A stretch of 64,000 nucleotides of DNA from Blautia liquoris (GCF_015159595.1 NZ_CP063304.1:1984001-2048000); one strand, 5' to 3'; positions 35,824-46,150 are shown, counted from the stretch's first letter. Notes: generated from the sequence alone by a model not told the origin. Made by a program: numbers and translations.

Positions 35824-37143
35824 TTACGCCTGCGTAGTTACAAAAATATCATATATTGCTTTGATTGCCGCCTCATAATCCTTATCCTCAACTCCGATAA
35901 TAATGTTCAGCTCCGATGAACCCTGATCGATCATCTTCACATTGACATGGGCATGTGCCAGTGCTGAGAAAATTCTGCCGGCTGTCCCGCGTGCTCTGCG
36001 CATCCCTCGGCCAACCACAGCGATCAAGGCAAGATCTGATTCCAGATCAATGGAGTCAGGCCTGACCAGCTTGTTCAGCTTTGTGATCACCTGCTGTTCT
36101 TTTGCTTCGAATTCTTTCTGATGAACATAGATCGAGAACGTATCTATTCCTGATGGCGTATGTTCAAACGAAAGCCCGTATTCTTCAAAAACCTGAAGAA
36201 CCTTTCTTCCAAAACCAATCTCCGTATTCATCATGTCTTTTTCAATATTAATTGATACAAATCCTCTCATTCCGGCTATACCCGTAATTGTATACTTAGG
36301 TTTCGTACAAGTACTTTCCACGATCAGCGTGCCTTCATCATCGGGGCGGTTTGTATTTCTGACATTAATCGGAATACCCTCCCGCCGAATGGGCAGAATA
36401 CAGTCTCCATGTAGGACCGTTGCCCCAGAATAAGAAAGTTCTCTTAGTTCTTTATATGTAATAGTAGAGATCACTTCCGGGTTTTCGACAATATGAGGAT
36501 CCGTGACCAGAAATCCTGATACATCTGTCCAGTTTTCATACAAGTCAGCATGGACTGCCCTTGCAACAATTGATCCGGTTATATCAGAACCTCCCCTTGA
36601 GAAAGTTTTTATGCTTCCATCCGGTGCCATACCATAAAATCCCGGGATCACTGCCCTTTTCGTCTTATTTAGTCTTTTTCCAAGGTTGTTGTTCGTCTTT
36701 TCATCATCAAAAGATCCATCTTCCCTGAAGAAAATGACTTCAGCCGCATCTACGAATTCATAGTTCAGATAATTTGCAAGGAGTATTCCATTCAGGTATT
36801 CACCACGTGATGCCGCGTAATCTATTCCCGCATGATTATCAATCTGGCGGTGAATCTCCGAAAATTCCTGATCCAGAGATAAGTTTAAAGATAATCCATC
36901 AATAATTTCCTGATATCTTTCCTGTATCTCTCTTAATATGAGATCAAAATCCCCGCCTTTTCCGGCAACATTATAACACATATAAAGCATATCCGTAACC
37001 TTCGTGTCACCGTCATAACGCTTTCCCGGTGCTGAAGGCACGACATATCTCCTGTCATCATCTTCAAATATAATATTGCTTACTTTTTTAAACTGTGTCG
37101 CACTTGCGAGGGAACTTCCACCAAATTTCGCAACTTTTATCAT
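35824..37143 (-). CDS. lysC: Aspartate kinase
   Basis: The 439-residue monofunctional enzyme starts KVAKFGGSSLASATQFKKV, has FSRGGSDITGSI in the kinase domain and two C-terminal ACT domains (about 300-435; GMRGFVSINIE and IAVVGRGMRRARGTAG). It makes aspartyl phosphate for lysine, threonine and methionine synthesis. The ACT domains imply feedback control by an amino acid. I looked for a lysine riboswitch in the 67 bp upstream and there is no room for one. Confidence 0.95.
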   Translation of the reverse strand: MIKVAKFGGSSLASATQFKKVSNIIFEDDDRRYVVPSAPGKRYDGDTKVTDMLYMCYNVAGKGGDFDLILREIQERYQEIIDGLSLNLSLDQEFSEIHRQIDNHAGIDYAASRGEYLNGILLANYLNYEFVDAAEVIFFREDGSFDDEKTNNNLGKRLNKTKRAVIPGFYGMAPDGSIKTFSRGGSDITGSIVARAVHADLYENWTDVSGFLVTDPHIVENPEVISTITYKELRELSYSGATVLHGDCILPIRREGIPINVRNTNRPDDEGTLIVESTCTKPKYTITGIAGMRGFVSINIEKDMMNTEIGFGRKVLQVFEEYGLSFEHTPSGIDTFSIYVHQKEFEAKEQQVITKLNKLVRPDSIDLESDLALIAVVGRGMRRARGTAGRIFSALAHAHVNVKMIDQGSSELNIIIGVEDKDYEAAIKAIYDIFVTTQA

Positions 37144-37210
37144 CAGGTCAATACTCCTTTTTTTAGTTTTTCATATAATTTATCGCATGAAGTCGTATCC
37201 GTCAAGTTTT

Positions 37211-37912
37211 TTAGCGTCTGCTTTCTTTTTGACCGTAATAAGCATCCTCCCCATGTTTTCTGTAATAATGCTTATCCAAAAGCTCTTGAGGTGCCGGCTG
37301 TACCTTGGAATTAATCTGCTCACATCTTGCTGCCATCTTTGCAACTTCCTCCAATACAACAGCGTTATGAACTGCTTTTCGGGCATCTCTTCCCCATGTA
37401 AATGGTCCATGATTTTTACAGAGTACCGCCGGCATGGCCTCGTAGTTTAAATTCTTGAATAAATCCGCAATCAAGTGTCCGGTATTCTTTTCGTAATCGT
37501 GCTCAATCTCTTCTTTTGTAAGACATCTCGCACATGGAATCTCTCCATACATGTAGTCCGCATGGGTTGTGCCATAGCATGGGATTCCTCTGCCGGCCTG
37601 CGCCCAGCTGGTGGCCCACGGTGAATGCGTATGGACAATTCCTCCTATATTCCGAAAGGCTTTGTATAGTTCAAGATGAGTCGGTGTATCAGAGGACGGA
37701 TTATAGTTTCCTTCCACTTTATTCCCATCCAGATCCATAATCACTATATCCTCCGGGGTAAGCAAATCATAATCTACGCCACTGGGTTTAATGGCAAACA
37801 ATCCTGCCTTACGATCTATCTCACTGACATTGCCCCATGTAAATGTAACCAGACCATATTTTGGAAGTAACATATTGGCCTCGTATACACGTTTTTTTAA
37901 TTCTTCTAACAT
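37211..37912 (-). CDS. araD: L-ribulose-5-phosphate 4-epimerase
   Basis: The 233-residue class II aldolase-fold protein has the SGVDYD and [12 protein letters not shown] motifs, zinc ligands in [12 protein letters not shown] and the late His in NHGPFTWG. It converts L-ribulose 5-phosphate to D-xylulose 5-phosphate. ATG 37912 follows AAGGAGA. It is 23 bp after the FGGY kinase gene, a pairing that points to L-ribulose as shared intermediate. Confidence 0.93.
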   Translation of the reverse strand: MLEELKKRVYEANMLLPKYGLVTFTWGNVSEIDRKAGLFAIKPSGVDYDLLTPEDIVIMDLDGNKVEGNYNPSSDTPTHLELYKAFRNIGGIVHTHSPWATSWAQAGRGIPCYGTTHADYMYGEIPCARCLTKEEIEHDYEKNTGHLIADLFKNLNYEAMPAVLCKNHGPFTWGRDARKAVHNAVVLEEVAKMAARCEQINSKVQPAPQELLDKHYYRKHGEDAYYGQKESRR

Positions 37913-37935
37913 ACGCTTTCTCCTTTGCAAACAGA

Positions 37936-39558
37936 TCATAATAATGTCTCTACTGCTGCTCTTTCAATTGCAAGGCCTTTCTTATAGCGCCTGGTAAATG
38001 CCTCAAAGCCGGCTGCTTCTTTTGGATCAGGTTGTATCGTTTTGCTCTCCTGACCGGTAAAGACCCTATTCTCAAGAAAAGTATCCAGACTCTCATCTTC
38101 TTCTCTATTTATCATATATGAGGCGAGCAGCGCACTTCCCCATGGCCCTCCTTCTCCGGCAGTCTTCAGGACCGAGACCGGTGTGTTCATGGCCGCAGCG
38201 AGAATTCGCTGCCCTACTTCTTTTGTCCTGAAGAGTCCGCCGTGTCCGGTCAGCTTATCGACCTTTACTCCTTCTTCTTTAAACAGAATATCTGCTCCAA
38301 CCTTGAGTGCACCGAGAGCCGTAGACAGATGGACACGCATAAAATTAGCAAGATTTAAGCTATTTTCAGCCGATCTTACAAAGAGCGGACGTCCTTCTGT
38401 GAAATCCGTGATATGCTCCCCGGAATAATAATTATAGGCGAGCAGTCCGCCACAGTCAGGGTCGCCTTCTAACGCTTTTCGATAGAGGATCCCATACAGC
38501 TCATCCATATCAGGCTTTATGCCAAAACACTCTAAGGTTTCTTTAAATAGTCCCACCCATGCGTTCAGATCCGAAGTACAGTTCTGGCAATGAACCATAG
38601 CTACCGGATCACCGGAAGGAGTAGTTACCATATCTAGTTTTGAATATACCTTTGACAGTTCCTTTTCCAGCACAACCATCGCAAAGACAGACGTTCCAGC
38701 AGATACATTTCCTGTCCGCTTTGCAACAGAATTGGTCGCCGCCATCCCGGTACCGGCATCTCCTTCCGGAGGGCAAAGGGGAATTCCGCTTTGCAGCATG
38801 CCGCTGACATCCAGTAGTTTTGCCCCCTCATCTGTCAGATTTCCGGCGGCTTCACCGGCTGTCAAAACTCTGGGAAGAATCTCGGAAAGCTTCCACGAAT
38901 ATCTTCGGCTCTCATCCAATTGATCAAATTTCTCCACAAGATCGGGACGGAACGTCTTAAGTTCTGAGTCAATTGGAAAAACCCCGGAAGCCTCTCCGAT
39001 TCCCAAAACTCTCTTTCCCGTCAGCTTCCAATGTATGTACCCCGCAAGGGTTGTCAGATAGTCAATTTTTCCAACATGATCCTCCTGATTTAACATAGCC
39101 TGATATAGGTGAGCTACAGACCAGCGCTGTGGTATCTGAAAATGAAAAACTTCCGTCAGCTTGTCCGCAGCCTCGCCAGTGATATTATTTCGCCATGTTC
39201 GGAACGGAACCAGAAGTTTTCCATCTTTATCAAAGGCCATATAGCCGTGCATCATGCCGCTGAATCCGATTGCGCCGATTGTCTTAAGAGACATTCCATA
39301 TCTTTTCTTCACATCACAAGTCATCTGATAATAGCTGTCCTGAAGTCCTTTCCACACATCCTCTATGCGATAAGTCCAGATGCCATCCTCATAGCGATTT
39401 TCCCATGTCTGTGAACCGGAAGCAATCAGAGCATAATCCTCACCGATCAGAACTGCTTTTATTCTCGTGGATCCCAATTCAATGCCAAGAACCGTTCGGC
39501 CTTCCCTGATCACATCTTTCACTGAATCTTCATGATTTTTTATTTTGCTATTCTCCAT
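37936..39558 (-). CDS. FGGY-family pentulose kinase, probable L-ribulokinase
   Basis: The 540-residue protein has the ATP phosphate 1 motif [27 protein letters not shown], the [12 protein letters not shown] phosphate 2 motif and the FGGY-like [24 protein letters not shown] ending. The family includes xylulokinases and ribulokinases. Coupling with araD argues for L-ribulose as substrate, but arabinose isomerase is not in this window, so specificity is inferred. The N-terminal ~20 residues precede the fold and are charged. Confidence 0.85.
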   Translation of the reverse strand: MENSKIKNHEDSVKDVIREGRTVLGIELGSTRIKAVLIGEDYALIASGSQTWENRYEDGIWTYRIEDVWKGLQDSYYQMTCDVKKRYGMSLKTIGAIGFSGMMHGYMAFDKDGKLLVPFRTWRNNITGEAADKLTEVFHFQIPQRWSVAHLYQAMLNQEDHVGKIDYLTTLAGYIHWKLTGKRVLGIGEASGVFPIDSELKTFRPDLVEKFDQLDESRRYSWKLSEILPRVLTAGEAAGNLTDEGAKLLDVSGMLQSGIPLCPPEGDAGTGMAATNSVAKRTGNVSAGTSVFAMVVLEKELSKVYSKLDMVTTPSGDPVAMVHCQNCTSDLNAWVGLFKETLECFGIKPDMDELYGILYRKALEGDPDCGGLLAYNYYSGEHITDFTEGRPLFVRSAENSLNLANFMRVHLSTALGALKVGADILFKEEGVKVDKLTGHGGLFRTKEVGQRILAAAMNTPVSVLKTAGEGGPWGSALLASYMINREEDESLDTFLENRVFTGQESKTIQPDPKEAAGFEAFTRRYKKGLAIERAAVETLL

Positions 39559-39604
39559 TTTCTACCCTCTTCTTTCATTAAACCCGAAATACAATCTACA
39601 AACA

Positions 39605-39633
39605 ATAATACCACGTGAAACAATCTTGCACAA
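39605..39633 (-). promoter_or_regulatory. Promoter of the kinase-araD unit
   Basis: On the minus strand TTGTGC (39633-39628) and TATTAT (39610-39605) are 17 bp apart, 46 bp before the kinase start. Confidence 0.6.
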
Positions 39634-39650
39634 GCTCATGAAACAAAAAG

Positions 39651-39684
39651 GACAGATGCATATACTTTCCTATACACATCTGTC
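39651..39684 (-). terminator. Terminator of the small acidic protein gene
   Basis: GACAGATG and CATCTGTC arms with extra inner pairing (GTATA) lie 18 bp after the stop at 39702. On the minus strand CTTTTTG follows. Confidence 0.75.
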
Positions 39685-39701
39685 TCTTTTCATATTGACA
39701 G

Positions 39702-39920
39702 CTATAGATTGCACCGATTCTTGTACTGCTCTTTTCCATCCTCTTTCGTATCCTTTGCAGGATGGACAAAATGGTAAAGCTGTTCATATGCCTCCAGTTC
39801 ATCCTCCGAAGAAGGAGAAGATGGTATCAAACCTGTACAGTCGCTCACGGAGGATACGTAAGAATCGTCCTCTAAATCCTCTAAAAACTCTTGAAACTCT
39901 TCTTTCATCTCATCTTTCAT
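39702..39920 (-). CDS. Small acidic hypothetical protein
   Basis: The 72-residue protein is rich in Asp and Glu with a FQEFLEDLEDD helix and a Ser-rich middle (SSPSSEDELEAYEQ). I recognise no family. An AAAGGAGGG site lies 11 bp before the ATG at 39920 and a terminator follows the stop, which supports a real gene. In-frame codons upstream lack a better site. Function unknown. Confidence 0.6.
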   Translation of the reverse strand: MKDEMKEEFQEFLEDLEDDSYVSSVSDCTGLIPSSPSSEDELEAYEQLYHFVHPAKDTKEDGKEQYKNRCNL

Positions 39921-40033
39921 AATAGCAGATCCCTCCTTTTCAAAAAAGAATCTGTCATCAGTTTTCCCCGGCTTCCGACTCATTATGCCTTCAAATACTT
40001 TCCTTTAATAACCAAAAGGTATGTTTCTGCTGA

Positions 40034-40573
40034 TCATTCACGCAAAAATATATTTTTAATATAACTAAGTGTCACGTCTTCACCTTTTTCGGCGAGCATC
40101 GTAAGAAGATATTCCAGTTCCTTCTTTACTTCAGGATGAACAAACCAGAGATGGTCTTTGCTATTCCTGTAATATTCGAGCGGGTCATTTGATGAATAAT
40201 TATCACCTTTGTACACTCTGGATGCACAGATCCTGTCCATCACCATCTCTGCCACATATTTTTTTGGCATCCTCATGCCTTCGATCACTGTTTTACATCC
40301 CGGATCGGCACTATAATCAATCCAATATTCGAAGTGATGTCTGTTACGGCCTTTGTGATGAAGCCATGCCTCGGAAATTCCAGTTTCTTCACGCTCGGCA
40401 TTGTTCGGACTTCTGTTTCCCTGATAATATCTACATCCTCTGGAAAATTCTGTCCATGAATATTTTGACAAATCATGCATGAAACCCTGTCGGTATAATC
40501 CGATTTTAAAGCAGTACCCCATGACGAGAAATCTATGTTTTGTTATTGTCTTAAAATGTTTCCAGATGTGCAT
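40034..40573 (-). CDS. DUF5662 family protein
   Basis: The 179-residue protein has many His, Tyr and Trp residues in fixed places: HFKTITKHRFLVMGYCF, the LYRQGFMHDLSKYSWTEF motif, YYQGNRSPNNAERE, and AWLHHKGRNRHHFEYW. These match DUF5662 proteins of Clostridia; the HD-like His/Asp pattern (MHDLSKYS, LHHKGRNRHH) suggests a metal-binding fold related to HD hydrolases, which is inference. The ATG at 40573 overlaps the upstream stop region; a TTG at 40579 is possible. Confidence 0.82.
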   Translation of the reverse strand: MHIWKHFKTITKHRFLVMGYCFKIGLYRQGFMHDLSKYSWTEFSRGCRYYQGNRSPNNAEREETGISEAWLHHKGRNRHHFEYWIDYSADPGCKTVIEGMRMPKKYVAEMVMDRICASRVYKGDNYSSNDPLEYYRNSKDHLWFVHPEVKKELEYLLTMLAEKGEDVTLSYIKNIFLRE

Positions 40574-40575
40574 GT

Positions 40576-42489
40576 TCAATGACCACCCTGTTTTTTAGTT
40601 TGTCCCGATATTAAAACCATAACCGTCCGGGGCGGAACAGTTATCTTCCTTATCCCGGACACTTCCTGCTCTTTACCCGGCGGATAAAATCCATCTTTCA
40701 TACTCGTATCGGCGGCAATCTTCCAGACTTCTTTTTCGCTCAGATCAGGAAGAGCCAGTTTTTGCTCACTGCTGCTCATATTCAGAGCAATATAGACCGA
40801 CTCATCCTTTACATCATCCCTTTTTGTACCATAGGCACCATAATATAGAATGCCCAAAGTTTTGCTGTTATACTCCATCTGAGGAAACCAGGCCTCGTCA
40901 CCGTGATACGACAGATCCGGATATCCAAGTGACTTATAATCTGTGAGTCTGGGCTCCTCGCTCTGGTGTAAAACAGGATGACTCTTTCGAAATTGAATAC
41001 AGTTTTTTACAAACTTTCTCATTGCAAGGGTGTCTTTTTTTCGATTCCAATCCTGCCATCCAATTGCATTATCCTGACAATAGGGGTTATTATTGCCGGA
41101 GGCCGAATTGCAGTTTTCATCTCCGCCATAGATGAGGGGAGTTCCCTGTGCAGTCATAAGTATAAGCCACGCATTCCTCATCTGCTGTCTCCGAAGTGAA
41201 CAGATTTTTTTATTCGATGCAGGGCCTTCCATCCCACAGTTCCATGTATAATTCAAATCTGTGCCGTCGCGGTTATTTTCGCCGTTACTTTCGTTGTGTT
41301 TCTGTTCGTACATTACCATGTCAGCCATGGTAAAGCCATCATGGTCTGCAAAATAATTGATCTGCCCACAACCGGTGGGATTTCTTCGAAGCTTATACGC
41401 TGCAGATTCAGCACACCCGTCATCTCCTTTCAGAAATTTTCTCATAAGATGTTCGAATGAAAGATTGTGCTCAGCCAGATTTTTAAAGGATGGCTTTACA
41501 TTTTCTCCATAGATCGCTGCTGTGTCAAATCCTGTATAAATCAATTTCGTATCTCTTAAAAGAGGGTCTGCTGCAATATGATTCGCAAGAATGTGATCTC
41601 CCATCAGATGAAATCCATCTACTCTAAAGGTTAGTGTCCAATAATGAAGAATATCGAGAACCACCTCCGGCCTGATATCCGGAGTAAAAAAGAATTCAAG
41701 GATACATTCCATCTTCTCCTTGTGAAGTGCATCCACGAGATCGGCAAATTGGCTGACCAGATCAGTACGGGTATGACCAGGTAATCCATACAAAGCTTTT
41801 GGAGCATAATAAAGAGCCGGACCATATCCCCAGTAATTTCTCTTCATCTGATCCAGGTCGACTGTTTTCCTTTGTTTCTCATCCCGGATATGAAGCAGAT
41901 CAAAATCTAAAATATCATAAAATTCATAGACCGGCATGAGCTCTAGTGCCGTAATTCCCAATTCTTTCAGGTATGGAATTTTATTTATTACGCCAGAAAA
42001 GGTACCTCCATCTTTCGTATTCGAACCGCGGCTCATAGTAAAGCCCCTGACATTGGTCTTATAGATAATAGAATCTTCATATGGAATTCTGGGCGGCTTT
42101 GTTGTAAGGACCGGTGTTTTAGGGATGATACACCCCTTTGTCATATCGTGCGGTATAAGATATGGTTTCCCTTGACCGCTCATCTGTGCAATCTCACATG
42201 CATAAGGATCCAAAAAGTATTTATGCCCTGACTCATAGCCGTAATACCACTGTCTGGCGTCCAGCGGCTCTATTCTTACAGAACGTATCTCCCCGATTCG
42301 TTCTGTAACAGGCAGAGGAACTCTATATACTTCTTTAGGATTCTCTTTTTTAAACAACAAAAGAGAAGCTTCCTCTTCATCAGCAATTTGCACTGTAAAA
42401 CTGTATCCCTTTCCAACCTTGTGGGCTCCCATCCTTGCAGGATCGCCCGAAGAAATTTTCCATCCGGGATATGTCTTAAGCTTCTTCAT
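40576..42489 (-). CDS. GH13 (glycogen-debranching-like) protein lacking catalytic residues
   Basis: The 637-residue protein follows the GlgX/isoamylase plan: an N-terminal CBM48-like domain (about 1-110), a GH13 barrel and a C-terminal beta domain. The catalytic motifs are degenerate. The DVVYNHT strand reads ILEFFFTPD, the GFRFDLA nucleophile motif reads GFHLMGDHI (Asp replaced by Met), and the general-acid Glu motif reads IYTGFDTA (Glu replaced by Thr). Only the HDGFT motif is kept. It may therefore bind alpha-glucan without cleaving it. Start 42489 has AAAGGA upstream. Frame and length are intact, so it is not a decayed pseudogene. Confidence 0.85.
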   Translation of the reverse strand: MKKLKTYPGWKISSGDPARMGAHKVGKGYSFTVQIADEEEASLLLFKKENPKEVYRVPLPVTERIGEIRSVRIEPLDARQWYYGYESGHKYFLDPYACEIAQMSGQGKPYLIPHDMTKGCIIPKTPVLTTKPPRIPYEDSIIYKTNVRGFTMSRGSNTKDGGTFSGVINKIPYLKELGITALELMPVYEFYDILDFDLLHIRDEKQRKTVDLDQMKRNYWGYGPALYYAPKALYGLPGHTRTDLVSQFADLVDALHKEKMECILEFFFTPDIRPEVVLDILHYWTLTFRVDGFHLMGDHILANHIAADPLLRDTKLIYTGFDTAAIYGENVKPSFKNLAEHNLSFEHLMRKFLKGDDGCAESAAYKLRRNPTGCGQINYFADHDGFTMADMVMYEQKHNESNGENNRDGTDLNYTWNCGMEGPASNKKICSLRRQQMRNAWLILMTAQGTPLIYGGDENCNSASGNNNPYCQDNAIGWQDWNRKKDTLAMRKFVKNCIQFRKSHPVLHQSEEPRLTDYKSLGYPDLSYHGDEAWFPQMEYNSKTLGILYYGAYGTKRDDVKDESVYIALNMSSSEQKLALPDLSEKEVWKIAADTSMKDGFYPPGKEQEVSGIRKITVPPRTVMVLISGQTKKQGGH

Positions 42490-42508
42490 GAGCAGCAGTC
42501 CTTTCACT

Positions 42509-43264
42509 TTATAGATTGATATCAAGTTCCACAGGGCAATGGTCAGAGCCCATAATTTCGGTATGTATCTTTGCATCCCCTATTTTGTCTTTCAGACAGT
42601 CTGAGACACAAAAGTAATCAATTCTCCATCCTGCATTATGCTCTCTTGCGCGGAACCGGTAAGACCACCAGGAATAAATCCCAGCCTGATCCGGATACAG
42701 ATAACGATACGTATCCACAAAACCATGTTCCAAAAGGTTGGTGAACTTCTCACGTTCTTCATCCGTGAAACCGGCATTCTTCCTGTTAGTCTTAGGGTTC
42801 TTAAGATCAATCTCTTTATGTGCAACATTCAAATCGCCGCAGAAAATCACCGGCTTTGTCTCCTCCAGCTTTTTCAGATAAGCCAGGAAATCATCTTCCC
42901 ACTTCATTCGGTAAGGAAGTCTCGCAAGCTCTGCCTTAGAATTTGGCGTATATACGGTCACCAGTGCGAACTTCTCATATTCACAGGTGATTATGCGTCC
43001 TTCCTGGTCGTGATCTTCTATACTCATCCCATAGGACACACAAAGCGGCTTTTCCTTTGTAAATACCGCCGTTCCGGAGTAGCCTTTTTTCACTGCATAA
43101 TTCCAAAACTGATGATAGCCCTCAAGGTTTAGGTCAATCTGCCCTTCTTGAAGTTTGCTCTCCTGAATACAGAAAATATCAGCATCCAGTTCCGCGAAGG
43201 TGTCCAGAAAGCCTTTATTGACACAAGCCCGCAGGCCATTAACATTCCATGATACAAGTTTCAT
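42509..43264 (-). CDS. xth: Exodeoxyribonuclease III / AP endonuclease
   Basis: The 251-residue EEP-fold enzyme begins [13 protein letters not shown] and has the metal-binding [10 protein letters not shown], the TVYTPNSK motif, [13 protein letters not shown] and the closing [14 protein letters not shown]. It acts at abasic sites and on 3' ends in base excision repair. It precedes the GH13-like gene by 19 bp; no functional link is obvious. Confidence 0.95.
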   Translation of the reverse strand: MKLVSWNVNGLRACVNKGFLDTFAELDADIFCIQESKLQEGQIDLNLEGYHQFWNYAVKKGYSGTAVFTKEKPLCVSYGMSIEDHDQEGRIITCEYEKFALVTVYTPNSKAELARLPYRMKWEDDFLAYLKKLEETKPVIFCGDLNVAHKEIDLKNPKTNRKNAGFTDEEREKFTNLLEHGFVDTYRYLYPDQAGIYSWWSYRFRAREHNAGWRIDYFCVSDCLKDKIGDAKIHTEIMGSDHCPVELDINL

Positions 43265-43356
43265 AAGCAATCGTACCTTTCTTCTGTATTTGATAAATGG
43301 ATGCCTGCACAGGTGAAAACCTGATCAAGCATCCATATAAGTATATCATGATCTGA

Positions 43357-43520
43357 TACCAGGGTCAAAAGGTCTTGCTTTTCATGCTCGCATGAAAAAG
43401 CATGACTTTGGGACCCGAACAAACATGAGAAAGCAACCCGATTAGGGTGTATTTCGAATGTTTGTAGGATTACGTGAGCACAAAGTGCGGAGTAATCCGT
43501 GTATCATAGGGTGTCAAAAG
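43357..43520 (+). repeat. 181-bp hairpin element, copy 2 with degraded right end
   Basis: It starts TACCAGGGTCAAAAGG and includes the first three hairpins, among them GGATTAC...GTAATCC. The last hairpin (GGGGTCAAA..TTTGACCCC in full copies) is reduced to one arm (GTGTCAAAAGG). The stop codon of the decarboxylase gene (43514-43516) lies in this right end. The preceding 9 bases ATGATCTGA fit the target pattern. Confidence 0.88.
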
Positions 43521-44989
43521 GTTATAATCTGGAGGTTACTCAGTTTTGTATCAGCAGGACCGTGTATCGAGAGCCCTTTTCGTCTGTAGTCATCTATCTG
43601 ATCAAAGATCTCGTCATCAATCAGCTCTCCGGGATATATCAGCGGGATTCCGGGCGGATAAGGGACAATCATCTCCCCTGATATCCTGCCTCGGGCATCC
43701 TGCCATCTTACTGTTTCTTTTTTATGAAAATAGGCGTCACGAGGCGTTAATACTTTTTTGGGAAGTTTCATGGAAAACCGCTCCTGATCATCTCTTTTGT
43801 ATTCCTGCTGATATTTGGTTTCCTTTGCAATCCGTCTGATTCCATGTACCAGTCTGTCAATATCTTCTTTTGTATTGCCAAATGTAATGACGCAGACAAC
43901 GTTGTCTTCATCTGCAAGCTCCGTGCTTACACCGCTGTCCTCATACAAAAGCTGCTGCATTCGGTAACCACTGATGTGAAGTTTTCTGGCGGAGAAAACC
44001 AGCCGCAGAGGATCCAGATCATAAACCGCACTGTTGTTTTCATCTTTTTGTAGTACACTTATACCGGGAATACTGTGAATCTGATGTCTGGCGGTATCAG
44101 CAAGTTCAAGAGCCTTCTCAATCATCTCTTCTCCATGAAGAGCCAGTTCCTGTCTGGCCGCATCCAAAGATGCCATCAGTATATACGAAGGACTCGTGCT
44201 TTGAACCATCTGCAGTGCCTTCATCACCTGATGTTGCTCTACGCGATCACTGTTGATCTGCAAAAGAGAACTCTGTGTCATACTGCCTGCAGTTTTGTGT
44301 ATACTCTGTGCACACATATCCACATCCTGCCGAAGTGCACCTTTTGGCAGTTTATCGGAAAAGTACAGGTGACTTCCGTGTGCCTCATCGACACACAATA
44401 GTGCCCCATGATCATGGCATACTTTGCTTATGGACTTCAGATCGCTTAATACACCATAATAGGTGGGGCTTACCAGAAAGACGGATTTGCATCCGGATGC
44501 CTCGCCTTCCAGGAGATGTTTAATTCCCAATACATCGACACTGCCCCAGACATTCCATGCATCGTCAAACTCCGGCATCACATAACAGGGATCCGCGCCA
44601 CTCATAATCATTCCCATCAACAGGGATTTGTGAGCATTTCTCGGGATAATCACCTTGTCGCCCGGAGATGTCATAGAAATCACCATTGCCTCGTTTCCAC
44701 ATGTCGTACCGTTCACCAGAAAGAAAGTTCTTTTTGCACCCCAGAGATCTGCCGCCAGTTCCTGTGCCTGTTTGATCACACCCCTTGCCTGGTGCAGATC
44801 ATCCAGACCTTCCGCCTCTGAAAGATCGCATCGGAATACTCCTTCCCCGAAAGCATCTAAAAGCCGGGGATTCACACCCCCGGCAAAACGGTGAGCAGGA
44901 ATCCGAAAATACGCCGGATTTCTGCCAGAAAAATCAACTAAAGCATTGACGATTGGTAACTGATCCTGATTCATCCTATTCAATGACAT
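43514..44989 (-). CDS. Orn/Lys/Arg decarboxylase family PLP enzyme
   Basis: The 491-residue protein is an aspartate-aminotransferase-fold decarboxylase of the group I family. The PLP Asp is in CVDEAHGSHLYF and the Schiff-base Lys in AQSIHKTAGSMTQ. NGTTCGNEAMV and the C-terminal PPGIPLIYPGE motif are also present. It is most like the short Bacillus-type arginine/lysine decarboxylases (SpeA/YaaO), so polyamine synthesis is likely, but the exact amino acid is not readable. The start at 44989 with GAGGG upstream overlaps the ilvE stop; M at 44974 is an alternative. Confidence 0.9.
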   Translation of the reverse strand: MSLNRMNQDQLPIVNALVDFSGRNPAYFRIPAHRFAGGVNPRLLDAFGEGVFRCDLSEAEGLDDLHQARGVIKQAQELAADLWGAKRTFFLVNGTTCGNEAMVISMTSPGDKVIIPRNAHKSLLMGMIMSGADPCYVMPEFDDAWNVWGSVDVLGIKHLLEGEASGCKSVFLVSPTYYGVLSDLKSISKVCHDHGALLCVDEAHGSHLYFSDKLPKGALRQDVDMCAQSIHKTAGSMTQSSLLQINSDRVEQHQVMKALQMVQSTSPSYILMASLDAARQELALHGEEMIEKALELADTARHQIHSIPGISVLQKDENNSAVYDLDPLRLVFSARKLHISGYRMQQLLYEDSGVSTELADEDNVVCVITFGNTKEDIDRLVHGIRRIAKETKYQQEYKRDDQERFSMKLPKKVLTPRDAYFHKKETVRWQDARGRISGEMIVPYPPGIPLIYPGELIDDEIFDQIDDYRRKGLSIHGPADTKLSNLQIITF

Positions 44990-45998
44990 GAATCCAGCCC
45001 TCAGGAGACTTAATTTCACCCATCTGAATACCTGTCAGGGTATCATAAAGTTTCTGGATCACAGGTCCCATATGGTCCATGCCGCTCGGGAAGAGAATTT
45101 CTTTTCCATGGTCATCAATTTTTCCAATCGGAGAGATTACAGCCGCAGTACCGCACATTCCACACTCTGCAAAATCTTTCACTTCATCGAGATAAACTTC
45201 TCGCTCCTCTACTTCCAGCCCCAGATACTCCTTTGCAACATGCATGATAGAACGTCTCGTCACAGATGGAAGTATACTGTCTGATTTTGGAGTTATTACT
45301 TTATCGTCTTTCGTCACAAAAATAAAGTTAGCTCCACCAGATTCCTCCACTTTCGTCCTTGTCGCAGCATCCAGATACATATTCTCATCAAAACCTCGGT
45401 TATGTGCATCCATCACGGCATACAGGCTCATCGCATAGTTTAGACCGGCCTTTACATTGCCTGTTCCATGAGGAGCCGCGCGGTCGAAATCACTGACACA
45501 GATTGAGAGCGGATTAATCCCGCCCTTATAGTAAGGTCCGACAGGCGTACAGAACATACGAAACTGAAACTCAGTTGCGGGTTTCACCCCAATTACAGGA
45601 TTACTGCCAAACATATAAGGCCGGATATATAATGTTGCTCCCGATCCATATGGGGGAACGTAATCAACATTCGCCTTTACAAGCTGATCGAGCGCATCGA
45701 TAAAACGTTCCTTTGGAAACTGCGGCATATATAGCCTTTCAGCCGAATCCATCATGCGGGCAGCATTCAGTTCCGGACGGAATGTCACAATCTTTCCATC
45801 TTTTGTCGTATATGCTTTCAGGCCCTCGAAACATTCCTGACAATACTGAAGTACGCAGGCACACTCATTGAGCACAACATTCGAATCGGAGGTTAGCTCT
45901 CCTTCATCCCATGCCCCGTCCTTATAATTCGAGACATAACGCTTATCTGTCTGGAGATAACTAAATCCAACATTTTTCCAATCAATATCTTTCTTCAT
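44976..45998 (-). CDS. ilvE: Branched-chain amino acid aminotransferase
   Basis: The 340-residue fold-type IV PLP enzyme has FEGLKAYTTKDGKIVTFRPELNAARMMDSAERL, GSGATLYIRPYMFG, the LNYAMSLYA segment holding the PLP Lys just before it, and AECGMCGTAAVISPIG. It transfers amino groups for Leu, Ile and Val. Start 45998 follows AGGAGC; an in-frame GTG at 46046 is rejected since it lies in the promoter region. It overlaps the decarboxylase start by 14 bp. Confidence 0.95.
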   Translation of the reverse strand: MKKDIDWKNVGFSYLQTDKRYVSNYKDGAWDEGELTSDSNVVLNECACVLQYCQECFEGLKAYTTKDGKIVTFRPELNAARMMDSAERLYMPQFPKERFIDALDQLVKANVDYVPPYGSGATLYIRPYMFGSNPVIGVKPATEFQFRMFCTPVGPYYKGGINPLSICVSDFDRAAPHGTGNVKAGLNYAMSLYAVMDAHNRGFDENMYLDAATRTKVEESGGANFIFVTKDDKVITPKSDSILPSVTRRSIMHVAKEYLGLEVEEREVYLDEVKDFAECGMCGTAAVISPIGKIDDHGKEILFPSGMDHMGPVIQKLYDTLTGIQMGEIKSPEGWIHVIE

Positions 45999-46037
45999 TT
46001 CGCTTGCTCCTCTTTTCTGGGTGTAACTTTTTCTAAT

Positions 46038-46065
46038 ATTATACACCTTAACCGAAAATTTTCAA
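46038..46065 (-). promoter_or_regulatory. Promoter of ilvE
   Basis: On the minus strand TTGAAA (46065-46060) and TATAAT (46043-46038) are separated by 16 bp, about 40 bp before the ilvE start. Confidence 0.7.
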
Positions 46066-46150
46066 GTAGGTATGAGATATTTTCCGATTGCATTTATGAG
46101 GTGATTCTGATAAACTGTAACCAACACATGAAAGGTAAGGTATCTCAAAT

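Noticed and set aside
37144-37210. Lysine riboswitch upstream of lysC
   Set aside because: The gap to araD is only 67 bp and no aptamer-like pairing is visible.
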